Source: Bacteroidia bacterium (GTDB lineage: Bacteria; Bacteroidota; Bacteroidia; UKL13-3). Taken from it: a stretch of 64,000 nt of DNA. Shown piece after piece: positions 44,010 through 54,373 of the stretch (position 1 is its first letter; each line of letters opens with the position of its first letter). The position numbers were made by a program, and so were the translations under genes. The stretch spans positions 211,246 through 275,245 of the forward strand of contig JAIOYZ010000001.1 in assembly GCA_021740845.1 (NCBI GenBank). The letters run 5' to 3'. The notes under the pieces were generated by a model that saw only the letters and a list, made by a program, of their open reading frames with translations, was not told the DNA's origin and ran no database searches.

Positions 44010-46328
44010 TTAAAAAGGATAACCTACACCAAAGTTAAAAATGGTATATCCCCATAATAAACCTAAATCAGTATAGTCTTTAAATACATATCTTGAACCA
44101 ATAGGTTTCCTTGGGTCGAAAATAGGGAAGGAGGCGTCGAGTCTTAGGATTAAGAAATCTAGGTTCAAACGTAAACCAACACCTGTTCCTACTGCTAATT
44201 GTTGGTAAAAGGTATTGAAATTAAAAACAGCATCTTTCCTTCCATCTTCTTTTATTCTCCAAATATTTCCTGCATCACCAAAAATTGCACCTTCAATAAA
44301 ATGGTTTAAAATATTAAAGCGGAATTCTAAATTAGCTTCCAAACGAACGTCGCCACTTCTATCTAAATTCCCAACATCATCGTAGGAGCCAGGGCCAATA
44401 GAACGTGGTAAAAATGCACGAATACTGTTTGCACCGCCAGTAAAGAATCTTTTATCAAAAGGTACATAGGAAGAAGAATTTCCATAAGGAAGTGCAATGC
44501 CTATTGCAAATCTAGATGCCAACCGATTGTTTTCGTCTAAGTATTTATTGTAGCGAATATCTGCAAAGGTTTTAGCGTATTGAAAATATTGAACACCTAG
44601 AAAGGTATTGTAACCACTATCAGATGGAGCAATATTGAAAACATTATATGCTAAATTTATGAAAGTACCTGCCAATTCTAATACGTCCCATTTTATGTAT
44701 GTATAGTTTTTCTTGCGTATGTTAGATTGGTTATTAAAAACAAATCCATACTTAAAAGAGGTTACTAAGTTATTGCTAAATACACTTTGCAAATAAGGGT
44801 CGTTTTTGCTCTGCTCTTCCAACTGCGCACTGCTAAAATCAGTTTTAATATAACTTAACTCTACAGGGACAAAATAATGATTGATATATTGAAGGTTTCT
44901 TTGCCAAATAAAACTCATTCCATAAACATTCCTTATCCAATCCACATTCTTTTCCCAAATGGTAGAGGCTGTAAGTAAACTCCTATTGGTTGAATTGGTC
45001 CATTTTCTATCTAATTTTGGTAGTAATAAGAGTTTTGGGAAAATTAAACTTGCACTTAAGTTGGATTCAAAACTATTAAAAATTGGATTTCTAGGGATAT
45101 TTGCACCTCGTTGAGCTTCTATTGAAATTCTGTAGGTTAATTGCAAAATTTCTGCATTATGAAAAATGTTTTTATTAGCCAAAGTAACCTGAGATGCCAA
45201 ACCATAATTTCTACCTGTTGAGCCAGTAATTAAGTTAGATTGATCGGAGGTAATTGCCTGCGGTTCAAAAGTGAAATCGTATTTGTTTTTAGGTTGAACC
45301 CTTATAGTATAGTTAATTCCTGGTGTGTCTGATTTTTCATTAACAGGATTCGCTGTCATGTTTATCACCTTAAATAATTGCAAATCATTTAAGCGTTTAA
45401 AGGTGGCATTTGAGGATTCTTGATTGAATGTTTTATGGGGTTCAATCAATAAGGAACGGCCAATTATCTCGGGGTTTAGAGGGAATCCATTTGGTTTATA
45501 AATAAATCGGTTCAAATTTAAACTGTCCCTACTTTTTGGAAACGAATCATCTGTTTCTATTTCAAAATTTATAGATTTAATAGTATAGATTTTATACCTT
45601 AAAAAGTTAGGTTGATTGGCAATATTAATTCCAACCATTGCATGAAAATCACCCATATTGGTATCTAAATCTACCTTTACATAATCTTTAGAAAAAGTAA
45701 AATATCCGCTATTTCTAAATTGCTCGTTGACCCTATTTTTTTCCTTTAAAATGTTTTCTAAACTCAAGCGATTTCCCAAACGGATATCACTAAATTCTTT
45801 CATAGTTCCATACAAAGAATCAATGGTTCTATCTGCAATATGTTGTTCAATTTTATAGATATGATACGGTTTGTTGGTTTTAATATTATAGATTACTTTT
45901 TGTTTATGAAGTCTTCCTTTTACTTCATAAGTAATATCAGAATAGTAATAACCCTCCGTTCTAAGATAATTGTGCATCCCTTTTATGCTGGCTTCAATTA
46001 AACTCGAGTCTAAAATTACAGGTGCTTCTCCTGCTTTAGTTTGTAACGATCTTCCTAACCAAGATTCTGGAAATCTGGAACCCAATTTATACATTCTTAA
46101 TCCAAATCTGGAGGTTCCAAATAAGCGTTTATTGGGTCTTTGTTTTACATAATCGTCTAGGTTACCAGCAAAAATTCTTGCTTCCTTTTTCTCTTCAACT
46201 TTTATTTGAGTTTTATAAAGTAAAGGTCCTTCTTTTCTGGCAAGTTTTGGTAAATTGCAAGCCTGCATTATTCCTGCAAGGAATAACAAAACAAAAAAGG
46301 TACGTATGTTAACTAAAGCTGATATCAA
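44010..46328 (-). CDS. Omp85-superfamily outer-membrane lipoprotein (BamA/TamA-like)
   Basis: About 772 residues from a TTG at 46328. The N-terminus (RTFFVLLFLAGIMQACNLPK) is a lipoprotein signal with Cys24. POTRA-like domains follow up to about residue 330 (LIEASIKGMHNYLRTEGYYYSDITYEVKG). A 16-strand Omp85 barrel with FFTGGANSIRAFLPRSIGPG and a terminal VGYPF completes it. It resembles the Bacteroidota TamL-type lipoprotein paired with TamB, though tamB is not adjacent. The start overlaps the divergent RNA methyltransferase start by about 23 bases; a shorter start would lack a usable signal peptide. Confidence 0.85.
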   Translation of the reverse strand: MISALVNIRTFFVLLFLAGIMQACNLPKLARKEGPLLYKTQIKVEEKKEARIFAGNLDDYVKQRPNKRLFGTSRFGLRMYKLGSRFPESWLGRSLQTKAGEAPVILDSSLIEASIKGMHNYLRTEGYYYSDITYEVKGRLHKQKVIYNIKTNKPYHIYKIEQHIADRTIDSLYGTMKEFSDIRLGNRLSLENILKEKNRVNEQFRNSGYFTFSKDYVKVDLDTNMGDFHAMVGINIANQPNFLRYKIYTIKSINFEIETDDSFPKSRDSLNLNRFIYKPNGFPLNPEIIGRSLLIEPHKTFNQESSNATFKRLNDLQLFKVINMTANPVNEKSDTPGINYTIRVQPKNKYDFTFEPQAITSDQSNLITGSTGRNYGLASQVTLANKNIFHNAEILQLTYRISIEAQRGANIPRNPIFNSFESNLSASLIFPKLLLLPKLDRKWTNSTNRSLLTASTIWEKNVDWIRNVYGMSFIWQRNLQYINHYFVPVELSYIKTDFSSAQLEEQSKNDPYLQSVFSNNLVTSFKYGFVFNNQSNIRKKNYTYIKWDVLELAGTFINLAYNVFNIAPSDSGYNTFLGVQYFQYAKTFADIRYNKYLDENNRLASRFAIGIALPYGNSSSYVPFDKRFFTGGANSIRAFLPRSIGPGSYDDVGNLDRSGDVRLEANLEFRFNILNHFIEGAIFGDAGNIWRIKEDGRKDAVFNFNTFYQQLAVGTGVGLRLNLDFLILRLDASFPIFDPRKPIGSRYVFKDYTDLGLLWGYTIFNFGVGYPF

Positions 46329-47052
46329 ATTTGTAAAGTCGCTTGCCGATAAAAATATTCGTTATGCAAATAAGCTATTTGTTGCCGAAGGTAGCAAATC
46401 GATAACGGATTTGTTATCCTCATCGCTAGAAGTTAAAACTATTTTTGCAATCGAGGCTTGGTTCAAACAACAACCCAAAGAACTTTTGCAAAAAGCCCAG
46501 TGTATTTCTATTACTCAAAAAGAGCTAGAACAAATGAGCTCTTTGCGCAGCACCCGCGAGGTTATAGCTTTGTTTTCTATTCCTCAATTTCGGTTTGAAC
46601 CAAACGCCGATTCTGGTTTAATTTTGGCACTAGACACCCTTCAAGATCCTGGTAATTTAGGCACCATCATTCGTTTGGCGGATTGGTATGGCATTCAGCA
46701 AATTTGGTGTACAGAGCAAACAGTGGATTGTTTTAATACAAAAGTCATTCAATCCACAATGGGTTCAATGGGTAGGGTGCAGGTGCATTATGGCAATTTG
46801 CCTGATTGGTTCAAACAGACCAAACTGCCTGTAATTGCAGCTGATATGGACGGCAAATCTGCAAAAGAATTTCAGTTTCCTAAGAATATGATTTTGCTAA
46901 TTGGAAATGAAGGTTCTGGGATTTCTGCAGAATTGCAAAAATTTGTTAGTGCTACTATTAAAATTGATAGACGCGGAAAAGCAGAAAGCTTGAATGCTGC
47001 CGTGGCCAGTGCCATTTTGGTAGATAGGTATTTTGGTCAGGTTTTAAACTAA
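46306..47052 (+). CDS. TrmH/SpoU family RNA 2'-O-methyltransferase
   Basis: About 248 residues from the ATG at 46306 (MLTKADIKFVKSLADKNIRYANKLFVAEGSK); the frame is open further upstream, but this is the normal family opening. The SPOUT knot signatures are LALDTLQDPGNLGTIIRLADWYG, LLIGNEGSGIS and SLNAAVASAI. It methylates a ribose 2'-OH in rRNA (RlmB or TsnR-like) using SAM. Two near-copies and one exact copy (46592-46601, RFEP) of the interspersed motif are inside. Confidence 0.93.
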   Translation: MLTKADIKFVKSLADKNIRYANKLFVAEGSKSITDLLSSSLEVKTIFAIEAWFKQQPKELLQKAQCISITQKELEQMSSLRSTREVIALFSIPQFRFEPNADSGLILALDTLQDPGNLGTIIRLADWYGIQQIWCTEQTVDCFNTKVIQSTMGSMGRVQVHYGNLPDWFKQTKLPVIAADMDGKSAKEFQFPKNMILLIGNEGSGISAELQKFVSATIKIDRRGKAESLNAAVASAILVDRYFGQVLN

Positions 47053-47109
47053 TGGCATGGCTATTGTAAAATTAATATCCTGCCTACAAAAAATATGAGG
47101 TAAATTTTT

Positions 47110-49584
47110 ATGGGAAAAATGCACGACCAATTGATTTTGAGTAATATAATAAGTGATGATAATGAGTCTTCTGATTTTATTTCCTTGCTAAGCGAGGAAG
47201 AAGAGGACAAAATGAATAAAGAGAACCTTCCAGAAACTCTGCCAATATTGCCGCTTAGGAATACCATTTTGTTTCCTGGCGTAGTAATGCCAATTACTGT
47301 AGCAAGAGATAAATCTATTCAATTATTAAAAGAAGCCTATAAAACCAAAGAAAAATTGGTTGGTGTTTTGGCTCAAAGGTCTGCTGATATTGAAGATCCT
47401 AATATAATAGATTTGTATGGAGTAGGTACTGTTGCAACCATTTTAAGAATGATTAAAATGCCAGATGGCAGTACCATGGCAGTAATTCAGGGTAAGCGCC
47501 GTTTTAGGTTAAACCAACTCAACCAAATAGAACCTTACCTAAAAGCAGATATTTCGGCAATTAACGAGCCTGAGTTTGAGTCGGACGAGGAATCAAAGGC
47601 CTTAGCAGAATCTATAAAAGACTATTCTCAGAAAATAATAAATATGTCGCCAAACATGCCAAGTGAGGCAGCTTTGGCAATAAATAAAATTAAGAGCCCA
47701 ACCTTTTTGGTGAATTTTGTAGCTTCTAATTTAAATTCAGAAATTGAAGTAAAGCAAGATATTTTAGAGGAAATTGGATACAAACCAACAGCTCAAAAGG
47801 TATTGCAAGCACTTAAAAAAGACTATCAATTTGCAGAAATTAAGGCGCAAATAGAAAGCAAGGTTCGTGGTGATTTAGACAAACAACAAAGAGATTTTTT
47901 CTTACAACAACAAATTAAAGCAATTCAAGAAGAGCTTGGTGGAGAAAGTCCTGAGCGCGATATTGAAAACTTAATGAAGTTGGCTAGTAGCAAGAAATGG
48001 GATAAAAAGGTTGCAGAGGCTTTCCAAAAAGAAGTAGATAGAATGCGCCGCACCAATCCAATGGCGCCAGATTATGGCATTCAACTAAATTATTTGCAAT
48101 TGCTATTAGACCTTCCTTGGGGAGAATATTCAAAAGATAATTTTGATTTAAAGCGTGCCGAAAAGATTTTAAATGAAGATCATTTTGGTTTAGAAAAAGT
48201 AAAACAAAGAATATTAGAATACTTGGCTGTTCTTAAATTAAAGAACAATATGAAAAGTCCTATTCTTTGTTTATACGGCCCTCCAGGTGTTGGTAAAACT
48301 TCTTTGGGTAAATCGGTGGCAAAAGCACTTGGCAGAAAATATGCACGTGTTGCCTTAGGTGGTTTAAGCGACGAAAGTGAAATAAGAGGCCATAGAAGAA
48401 CCTATATTGGTGCCATGCCAGGAAGGATTATTCAAAATTTGAAAAAGGTGAAAACCAATAATCCTGTTTTTGTTTTAGATGAAGTTGATAAAATGGGAAA
48501 TAGCTATAGAGGCGACCCAAGTAGCGCTTTATTAGAGGTATTAGATCCTGAACAAAACGGAACCTTCTACGATAATTTCGTGGAAATAGAATACGATTTG
48601 TCTCATGTAATGTTTATTGCCACTGCCAATTCTTTAGATTCTATTCAGCCTGCATTATTAGATAGAATGGAAATTATTGAAATCAATGGATATACCTTGG
48701 AAGAAAAGGTTCAAATAGCCAAGAAGTATTTAATTCCAAAACAAAAAGCCAACCATGGTTTGGTAACTAAAGATTTTGAGTTAACGGATGAAATACTTTC
48801 TAAAATTGTTGAAGGGTATACCCGCGAAAGTGGTGTGCGTGGATTAGAAAAACAAATTGCCTCAGTATGCAGACATGTAGCTAGAGAAAAGGTAATGAGT
48901 AAGAAGTTTACCAAGAAAATTACTACAGAAACAATCTTGCAAATATTAGGAGCAGATAGAGGCGAAAAAGAAATTTACCAAGGAAGTGATGTTGCTGGTG
49001 TTGTTACTGGTTTGGCTTGGACTAGCGTGGGAGGGGAAATTCTATTTGTAGAAAGTATTCTTTCAAAGGGTAAAGGAAAGCTTACCTTAACTGGCCATTT
49101 GGGTGAAGTAATGAAAGAATCGGCAATCACCGCCCTTAGTTATCTAAAAGCAAATTGCGAAAAACTTAAAATCGACCCAAGAGTTTTTGATAATTTTGAT
49201 TTACATATTCATGTGCCTGCAGGTGCTGTTCCTAAAGATGGTCCTTCTGCTGGTGTTACCATGTTAACTTCTTTGGCATCGGTATTTACTCAGCGTAAAA
49301 TTAGACCCCACTTGGCAATGACTGGTGAGATTACACTTAGAGGAAAAGTATTACCGATTGGTGGTGTTAAAGAAAAAATCCTTGCTGCAAAACGGGCAGG
49401 AATAAAAGATATACTTTTGTGTGAAGCCAATCGTAAAGATATTTTGGAGATTAGTGAGACCTACCTAAAAGATTTAACCTTTACTTATGTGAAGGAAATG
49501 TATGAAGTAATTGATTTCGCTTTGTTAGCAGATAAGGTTGCTAATCCTATGGATTTAACCGTTGTTGAGGAAACAAAGAAATAA
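47110..49584 (+). CDS. lon: ATP-dependent protease La
   Basis: An 824-residue protein: N-terminal LON domain ([21 protein letters not shown]), AAA+ module with Walker [10 protein letters not shown] and Walker [10 protein letters not shown], and C-terminal protease domain with the Ser of [11 protein letters not shown] and the Lys of [14 protein letters not shown] (Ser-Lys dyad). It degrades misfolded and short-lived regulatory proteins in the cytoplasm. The acidic N-terminal 35 residues before the LON domain are longer than in E. coli Lon, as is usual in Bacteroidota. Confidence 0.97.
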   Translation: MGKMHDQLILSNIISDDNESSDFISLLSEEEEDKMNKENLPETLPILPLRNTILFPGVVMPITVARDKSIQLLKEAYKTKEKLVGVLAQRSADIEDPNIIDLYGVGTVATILRMIKMPDGSTMAVIQGKRRFRLNQLNQIEPYLKADISAINEPEFESDEESKALAESIKDYSQKIINMSPNMPSEAALAINKIKSPTFLVNFVASNLNSEIEVKQDILEEIGYKPTAQKVLQALKKDYQFAEIKAQIESKVRGDLDKQQRDFFLQQQIKAIQEELGGESPERDIENLMKLASSKKWDKKVAEAFQKEVDRMRRTNPMAPDYGIQLNYLQLLLDLPWGEYSKDNFDLKRAEKILNEDHFGLEKVKQRILEYLAVLKLKNNMKSPILCLYGPPGVGKTSLGKSVAKALGRKYARVALGGLSDESEIRGHRRTYIGAMPGRIIQNLKKVKTNNPVFVLDEVDKMGNSYRGDPSSALLEVLDPEQNGTFYDNFVEIEYDLSHVMFIATANSLDSIQPALLDRMEIIEINGYTLEEKVQIAKKYLIPKQKANHGLVTKDFELTDEILSKIVEGYTRESGVRGLEKQIASVCRHVAREKVMSKKFTKKITTETILQILGADRGEKEIYQGSDVAGVVTGLAWTSVGGEILFVESILSKGKGKLTLTGHLGEVMKESAITALSYLKANCEKLKIDPRVFDNFDLHIHVPAGAVPKDGPSAGVTMLTSLASVFTQRKIRPHLAMTGEITLRGKVLPIGGVKEKILAAKRAGIKDILLCEANRKDILEISETYLKDLTFTYVKEMYEVIDFALLADKVANPMDLTVVEETKK

Positions 49585-49608
49585 ATCGCAGTTAGAATCG
49601 AATTAATA

Positions 49609-49644
49609 AAAACACCCTTTAAATGAAAATTTAAAGGGTGTTTT
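49609..49644 (+). terminator. Terminator of lon
   Basis: A perfect 16-bp stem AAAACACCCTTTAAAT / ATTTAAAGGGTGTTTT around a GAAA tetraloop. Confidence 0.92.
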
Positions 49645-49742
49645 AGTTTGTATAAATTTTATTGATTACTATCTTTTTTCATTAATTTACTATTGGCTTA
49701 AGAATAATTTTCTGTTAAGTTTGAAAAAATTTAAACAGCAAA

Positions 49743-51731
49743 ATGCCATTGTTGTTTGAAGGTAAATCCTATGAAACCATGCAATTAACCAAAAGAGAAG
49801 AAGGTCGTTCAATTCCCTATTTTATTAAGTTTCTAACAACTATTTATTTAATTGGCTTATCCATTTTCGCGCTATTGCGTTTGGTATTGATTCTTTATAC
49901 AGCACCTAAAAATATTTCTCTGTTTGATCCAATTACACTTAAATCTTTTGCTATAGGTTTTCAGTTTGATAGTGTGATTTTGGCTTACATACTTGCTTTG
50001 CCATTAATATTATTGTTCTTCCAAACTCTTTTTTCTATAAAAGGTAAGTGGCTTTTAAGGGTGGTGGTTATTTATTTAAGCATACTTTTTCCTGTTTTGT
50101 TTTTTATTGCAATCGCAGATATTCCCTACTTTAAATTTTTTAGCAATAGGCTTTCAGAAGCATCCTTTCAATGGTTGGGGAGTTTAGATGTAGTATTTAA
50201 AATGATAGTGGGGAATCGGGAGAATTTAATTTTTCTAATTATTTCCATTTTTGCAACATGTTTTAGTGTTTACTTTTTTTATTCGTTTACACATAGAAAA
50301 TTAGTTGGAATAAACTGGGATGAGCAAAGGGAGAATTCAATGCGTAAGTTTCTATACGGATATTTTGCATTAGCAATTGTCCTTTGTTTTCTGGGTATGC
50401 GAGGCTCTATAATGCGTCCAATTAGGCAAGGAGATGCCTTTTATACTAATAATCCTTACCTAAATCAAATTGGTTTAAATGCGGCCTATTCCATTATGAA
50501 AAGTTATGTCACCAAGGTGAAATTAATGGACAATGAATTAGCATTAAAAAATTCACTAGAACTTCTAAACATAGAGAATCCACTTACTTCTATTTCACCT
50601 ATTGCGCGCTTGGTTCAAACCGATTCTACCATGCGCAAACCCAATATTGTTTTGGTATTAATGGAAAGTATGAGTGCCAATTACATGAGCACTTTTGGTA
50701 ACCAAAATAATTTAACACCCAACCTAGATAGTTTAGCCAAACAATCTTGGTTCTTCGAAAATGCATATAGCGCAGGCATTCATACCAATAATGGAGTGTT
50801 CTCTTCATTGTTTTCTTTTCCTGCTCTTAAAAGAATTAGGCCAATGAGTACGGTTCCTATTAATACCTATAGCGGACTTCCATTTACATTAAGACAAAAT
50901 GGATATAAGAATTATTTCTTTAGTACTCACAATGAAAATTTTGATAATTTATCAGTGTTCATTCCTCAAAATTTTTACGATGATTTGTTTACCGCTGAAG
51001 ATTTTCCTTCTGATAAAATTGTAGGTCCTTTTGGTGTTCCAGATGATTATTTGTTTACCTATGCAAATCAGAAATTTTCTGAGTTTGATTCTAATACACC
51101 GTTTTTTGCAACCATACTAACTACCTCTAACCACGATCCATATATCCTACCAGATTATTATAAAAATTCTCATTCGGAAAAAGATTTAAATGCAGTTTCT
51201 TATGCTGATTGGTCTATTGGGAATTTTTTAAAAGAAGCACAAAAGGCACCTTGGTTTGATAATACCCTATTCGTTTTTGTTTCCGACCATGGCTTAAAAG
51301 TAGGTAATAATCCTTATGATTTGCCGCTTTCTTATCACCATATTCCTATAATTTTTTATTCTCCCAAATTATTGCCTGAACCAATTGTCTATCCTAATTT
51401 TATTGGACAGATTGATATTTTTCCTACCTTAATGGGTATATTAAATGCTTCTTATATTAACAATACTTTAGGCGTTAACGTACTAAACAATAAACGCGAT
51501 TGCATTTATTTTTCTGCAGATGATAAAATAGGTTGTCTAGATGAAAATTGGCTCTATATCTATCGTTTTGGAGGAAATGAGGGTTTATATAAATACAAAG
51601 ATGGCGATTTAACAGATTACTCTCAAACCAATAAGAGCGAGTTTGAAAAATTACGTAAGTATGCACTTTCTCAAACTCAAACTGCCGATTTTATTATTTC
51701 GGGTAATATGGCACAAATACCACTTCCATAA
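49743..51731 (+). CDS. LTA-synthase-like membrane sulfatase/phosphotransferase
   Basis: A 662-residue protein with five N-terminal membrane helices (to about residue 215) and a C-terminal alkaline-phosphatase-superfamily domain. The metal-binding start is KPNIVLVLMESMSANYMSTFGN and later motifs are TSNHDPY and FVFVSDHGLKVG. The architecture is that of LtaS and of periplasmic phosphoglycerol or phosphoethanolamine transferases. In a Gram-negative this would modify an envelope glycan or lipid, and lipoteichoic acid itself is not expected. An ATG 12 codons downstream is an alternative start. The motif copy at 50612-50621 encodes LVQT. Confidence 0.9.
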   Translation: MPLLFEGKSYETMQLTKREEGRSIPYFIKFLTTIYLIGLSIFALLRLVLILYTAPKNISLFDPITLKSFAIGFQFDSVILAYILALPLILLFFQTLFSIKGKWLLRVVVIYLSILFPVLFFIAIADIPYFKFFSNRLSEASFQWLGSLDVVFKMIVGNRENLIFLIISIFATCFSVYFFYSFTHRKLVGINWDEQRENSMRKFLYGYFALAIVLCFLGMRGSIMRPIRQGDAFYTNNPYLNQIGLNAAYSIMKSYVTKVKLMDNELALKNSLELLNIENPLTSISPIARLVQTDSTMRKPNIVLVLMESMSANYMSTFGNQNNLTPNLDSLAKQSWFFENAYSAGIHTNNGVFSSLFSFPALKRIRPMSTVPINTYSGLPFTLRQNGYKNYFFSTHNENFDNLSVFIPQNFYDDLFTAEDFPSDKIVGPFGVPDDYLFTYANQKFSEFDSNTPFFATILTTSNHDPYILPDYYKNSHSEKDLNAVSYADWSIGNFLKEAQKAPWFDNTLFVFVSDHGLKVGNNPYDLPLSYHHIPIIFYSPKLLPEPIVYPNFIGQIDIFPTLMGILNASYINNTLGVNVLNNKRDCIYFSADDKIGCLDENWLYIYRFGGNEGLYKYKDGDLTDYSQTNKSEFEKLRKYALSQTQTADFIISGNMAQIPLP

Positions 51732-51806
51732 TTAATTTGGCCTTCTATTAATTCATGACATTTGTCAAATGATTTCGCTTGCTAATAACTTACTTTTGGG
51801 TAGTAC

Positions 51807-51816
51807 GGTTTGAACC
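51807..51816 (+). repeat. Interspersed motif in the P-type ATPase leader
   Basis: An exact copy with full flanks (CGGTTTGAACCAAAA), ending 13 bases before the preferred ATG at 51830. An upstream in-frame ATG at 51779 would read through it as RFEPK, but that N-terminus is not family-like. Confidence 0.8.
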
Positions 51817-51829
51817 AAAAAAGTTAATA

Positions 51830-54337
51830 ATGGAAAACAATAATTTCCTTCAAGGATTGTCTGATGATGAGGTATTAGAATCCAGGAAAAAGAATGGAAG
51901 CAACCAAATACAAACTGGAGAAAGAAATCACCTATGGCATGTAATTAAGGAAGTAGCAAGTGAACCCATATTCATTATTCTGGTAGGTGTTTCTATTATT
52001 TATTTTGTATTGGGTGAAACAGATGAAGGAATTTATATGTTGGTGGCCCTTGGAATTGTAACTGGTATTTCCATTTTTCAAGAACAAAAAAGCAGAAATG
52101 CAGCAGATGCACTTCAGAAATTATCTGCTCCAAAAACAAAAGTAATTCGCAATGGAATTTCCGTAACAATTGATTCTGGTGAATTGGTTGTTGGTGATGT
52201 TTTTCAACTTTCAGATGGTGACTTAATACCTACGGATGGTATCCTACTTTCGATGAATGATTTTTCTGTTAACGAAAGTATTTTGACTGGAGAATCTTTA
52301 TCTATTTATAAAAAAGAGGAAGGAGAAAATCCAAAAATTTTCCAAGGTACATTGGTTACCACTGGTTCTTGCACGGCGCAGGTATATCAAGTTGGTTCGC
52401 AAACTGAGTTAGGTAAAATCGGTTTGCAAATTCAATCTATAAAAGAAGAGAAAACTCCTCTTCAAATTCAAATAAATGGTTTTATAAAATACATGCTTAT
52501 TGCAGGGTTTATTGCCTTTGTTTTGGTTTTTGCAATCAACCTTTATACTTCCCGTAATTTATTGCATGCCTTATTGCATGGACTAACTTTGGCTATGTCT
52601 GTTTTGCCAGAGGAAATACCGGTTGCCTTTGCAACTTTTATGGCATTGGGAGCATATAGAATGTATCAAAAGAAAGTAATAGTTAGGTCTTCAAATACGG
52701 TTGAGTCATTGGGAGCGGCAACTGTAATTTGCTTAGATAAAACCGGTACCTTAACAGAAAATACCATGCGTATTTCTGGCACCTACCAATTTGTTTCCAA
52801 GCAAACTGATAATTTTATTATGGAGCCACCTTCCTATAATGAGGTAATTAATTATGCTATGTGGTCTTCAGAATCAGAACCATTTGATCCAATGGAAATT
52901 TCTATTCATGATTGGTATTCTAAAAATGCTCCTCAAGACCAAAGAGCCTTGTTTCAATTAGAACACGAATATCCATTGGGTGGCGATTCGCCCATTATGA
53001 CTCACGTATTTTCTAATCTTGGTTCAAACCGAATAATAGCTGTAAAAGGTAGTATAGAAGGGGTTTTAAAACAATGTAGTTTGAACCAAGAAGAGCTAAA
53101 AGAAATTAATAAGAAGGTAAGCGAATTTACCAATTTAGGCTACCGTGTTTTGGGTGTTGCCAAAGGGAAAAGTGATTTGCTTGTTTTGCCAGATACACAG
53201 TTCTCTTTTGAATTTGATTTTGTTGGACTTATTGCTTTTTACGATCCACCAAAGAGCAATATAAAGGAAGTGCTTGCCAATTTTTATAAAGCAGGAATTC
53301 AGGTAAAAATGATTACAGGAGATCATCCTCAAACGGCTATTGCAATTGCCAACCAAATTGGTTTGCCTTTGGGTAATGAAATACTTTCTGGCAACGACGT
53401 TCGGGAAATGGATCTAAAAACACTTTCGGAAAAAGTAAAAACGGTTTCTATTTTTACTAGAATGTTCCCAGATGCTAAACTAAAAATAATTGAAGCTCTA
53501 AAGGCAAATGGGGAAATAGTTGCCATGACAGGTGATGGCGTAAATGATGGTCCGGCTTTAAAGGCTGCACATATAGGAATAGCCATGGGAGGCAAGGGAA
53601 GTGATGTGGCACGGAATACTGCAAGTTTAATTTTAATGGACGATGATTTATGGCACTTAATAGATGCCATTGCACTTGGTAGAAGGATTTATGAAAACCT
53701 GAAAAAGGCTATTAGGTATATTGTTTCCATTCATATTCCTATTATTTTAATTGTTGCATTATCCTTTATTGTATTCAATATAAACATTGAAGTATTCTCA
53801 CCTATACATGTAATATTTTTGGAATTAATTATGGGTCCAACTTGTTCTATTATTTTTGAAAATGAACCCATAGAGGCAAATTCTATGGAGAAAAAACCAA
53901 GAAGTAAAATGGATAATTTCTTTTCAATTAGAGAATTAAGTGTTAGTATTATTCAAGGCTTGGTTATTAGCATTTCTTGTTTGGGTTTGGGTTATTTTTA
54001 TTACCAACAAACGGGTGATGAAACTTTGGTAAGAACCATTGTATTTAGTACGCTTGTTTTTAGCAATGTGTTTTTAACATTGGCAAATCGGTCCTTTTAT
54101 TTTTCTATTTTCACTACCATTAGGTATTCCAATAAATTAGTACCCATAATACTTAGTATATCTATTTTGTTTCTAGCATTTACATTATTTGTCCCGTATT
54201 TGCAGCATTTATTTAAACTCACTCCATTAAATTGGGAGCAATTAGCATTTGTTTTGGCGGCTTCTTCTGCTGGAGTATTGTGGATAGAAATTCATAAATG
54301 GAGAAAAAGAAAAAATGACCTTGAACTCAGTAAATAA
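51830..54337 (+). CDS. Cation-translocating P-type ATPase (P2-like)
   Basis: About 835 residues from ATG 51830. The order is actuator motif LTGESL (about 152-157), PEEIP in helix 4 (260-264), phosphorylated Asp303 in CLDKTGTLTEN, nucleotide domain with KGSIEGVL, hinge MTGDGVNDGPALKAAHIGIAMG, and six C-terminal helices. PEEIP (PEGLP in SERCA-type pumps) and the overall layout point to a Ca2+-, Mn2+- or monovalent-cation pump of the P2 group. The ion is not certain. The motif occurs in frame as GSNR (53031-53040), with a near-copy SLNQ 38 bases later. Confidence 0.93.
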   Translation: MENNNFLQGLSDDEVLESRKKNGSNQIQTGERNHLWHVIKEVASEPIFIILVGVSIIYFVLGETDEGIYMLVALGIVTGISIFQEQKSRNAADALQKLSAPKTKVIRNGISVTIDSGELVVGDVFQLSDGDLIPTDGILLSMNDFSVNESILTGESLSIYKKEEGENPKIFQGTLVTTGSCTAQVYQVGSQTELGKIGLQIQSIKEEKTPLQIQINGFIKYMLIAGFIAFVLVFAINLYTSRNLLHALLHGLTLAMSVLPEEIPVAFATFMALGAYRMYQKKVIVRSSNTVESLGAATVICLDKTGTLTENTMRISGTYQFVSKQTDNFIMEPPSYNEVINYAMWSSESEPFDPMEISIHDWYSKNAPQDQRALFQLEHEYPLGGDSPIMTHVFSNLGSNRIIAVKGSIEGVLKQCSLNQEELKEINKKVSEFTNLGYRVLGVAKGKSDLLVLPDTQFSFEFDFVGLIAFYDPPKSNIKEVLANFYKAGIQVKMITGDHPQTAIAIANQIGLPLGNEILSGNDVREMDLKTLSEKVKTVSIFTRMFPDAKLKIIEALKANGEIVAMTGDGVNDGPALKAAHIGIAMGGKGSDVARNTASLILMDDDLWHLIDAIALGRRIYENLKKAIRYIVSIHIPIILIVALSFIVFNINIEVFSPIHVIFLELIMGPTCSIIFENEPIEANSMEKKPRSKMDNFFSIRELSVSIIQGLVISISCLGLGYFYYQQTGDETLVRTIVFSTLVFSNVFLTLANRSFYFSIFTTIRYSNKLVPIILSISILFLAFTLFVPYLQHLFKLTPLNWEQLAFVLAASSAGVLWIEIHKWRKRKNDLELSK

Positions 54338-54373
54338 TTAAATAGACTTGTTCTGTAAAATAATAAAGAAAAA

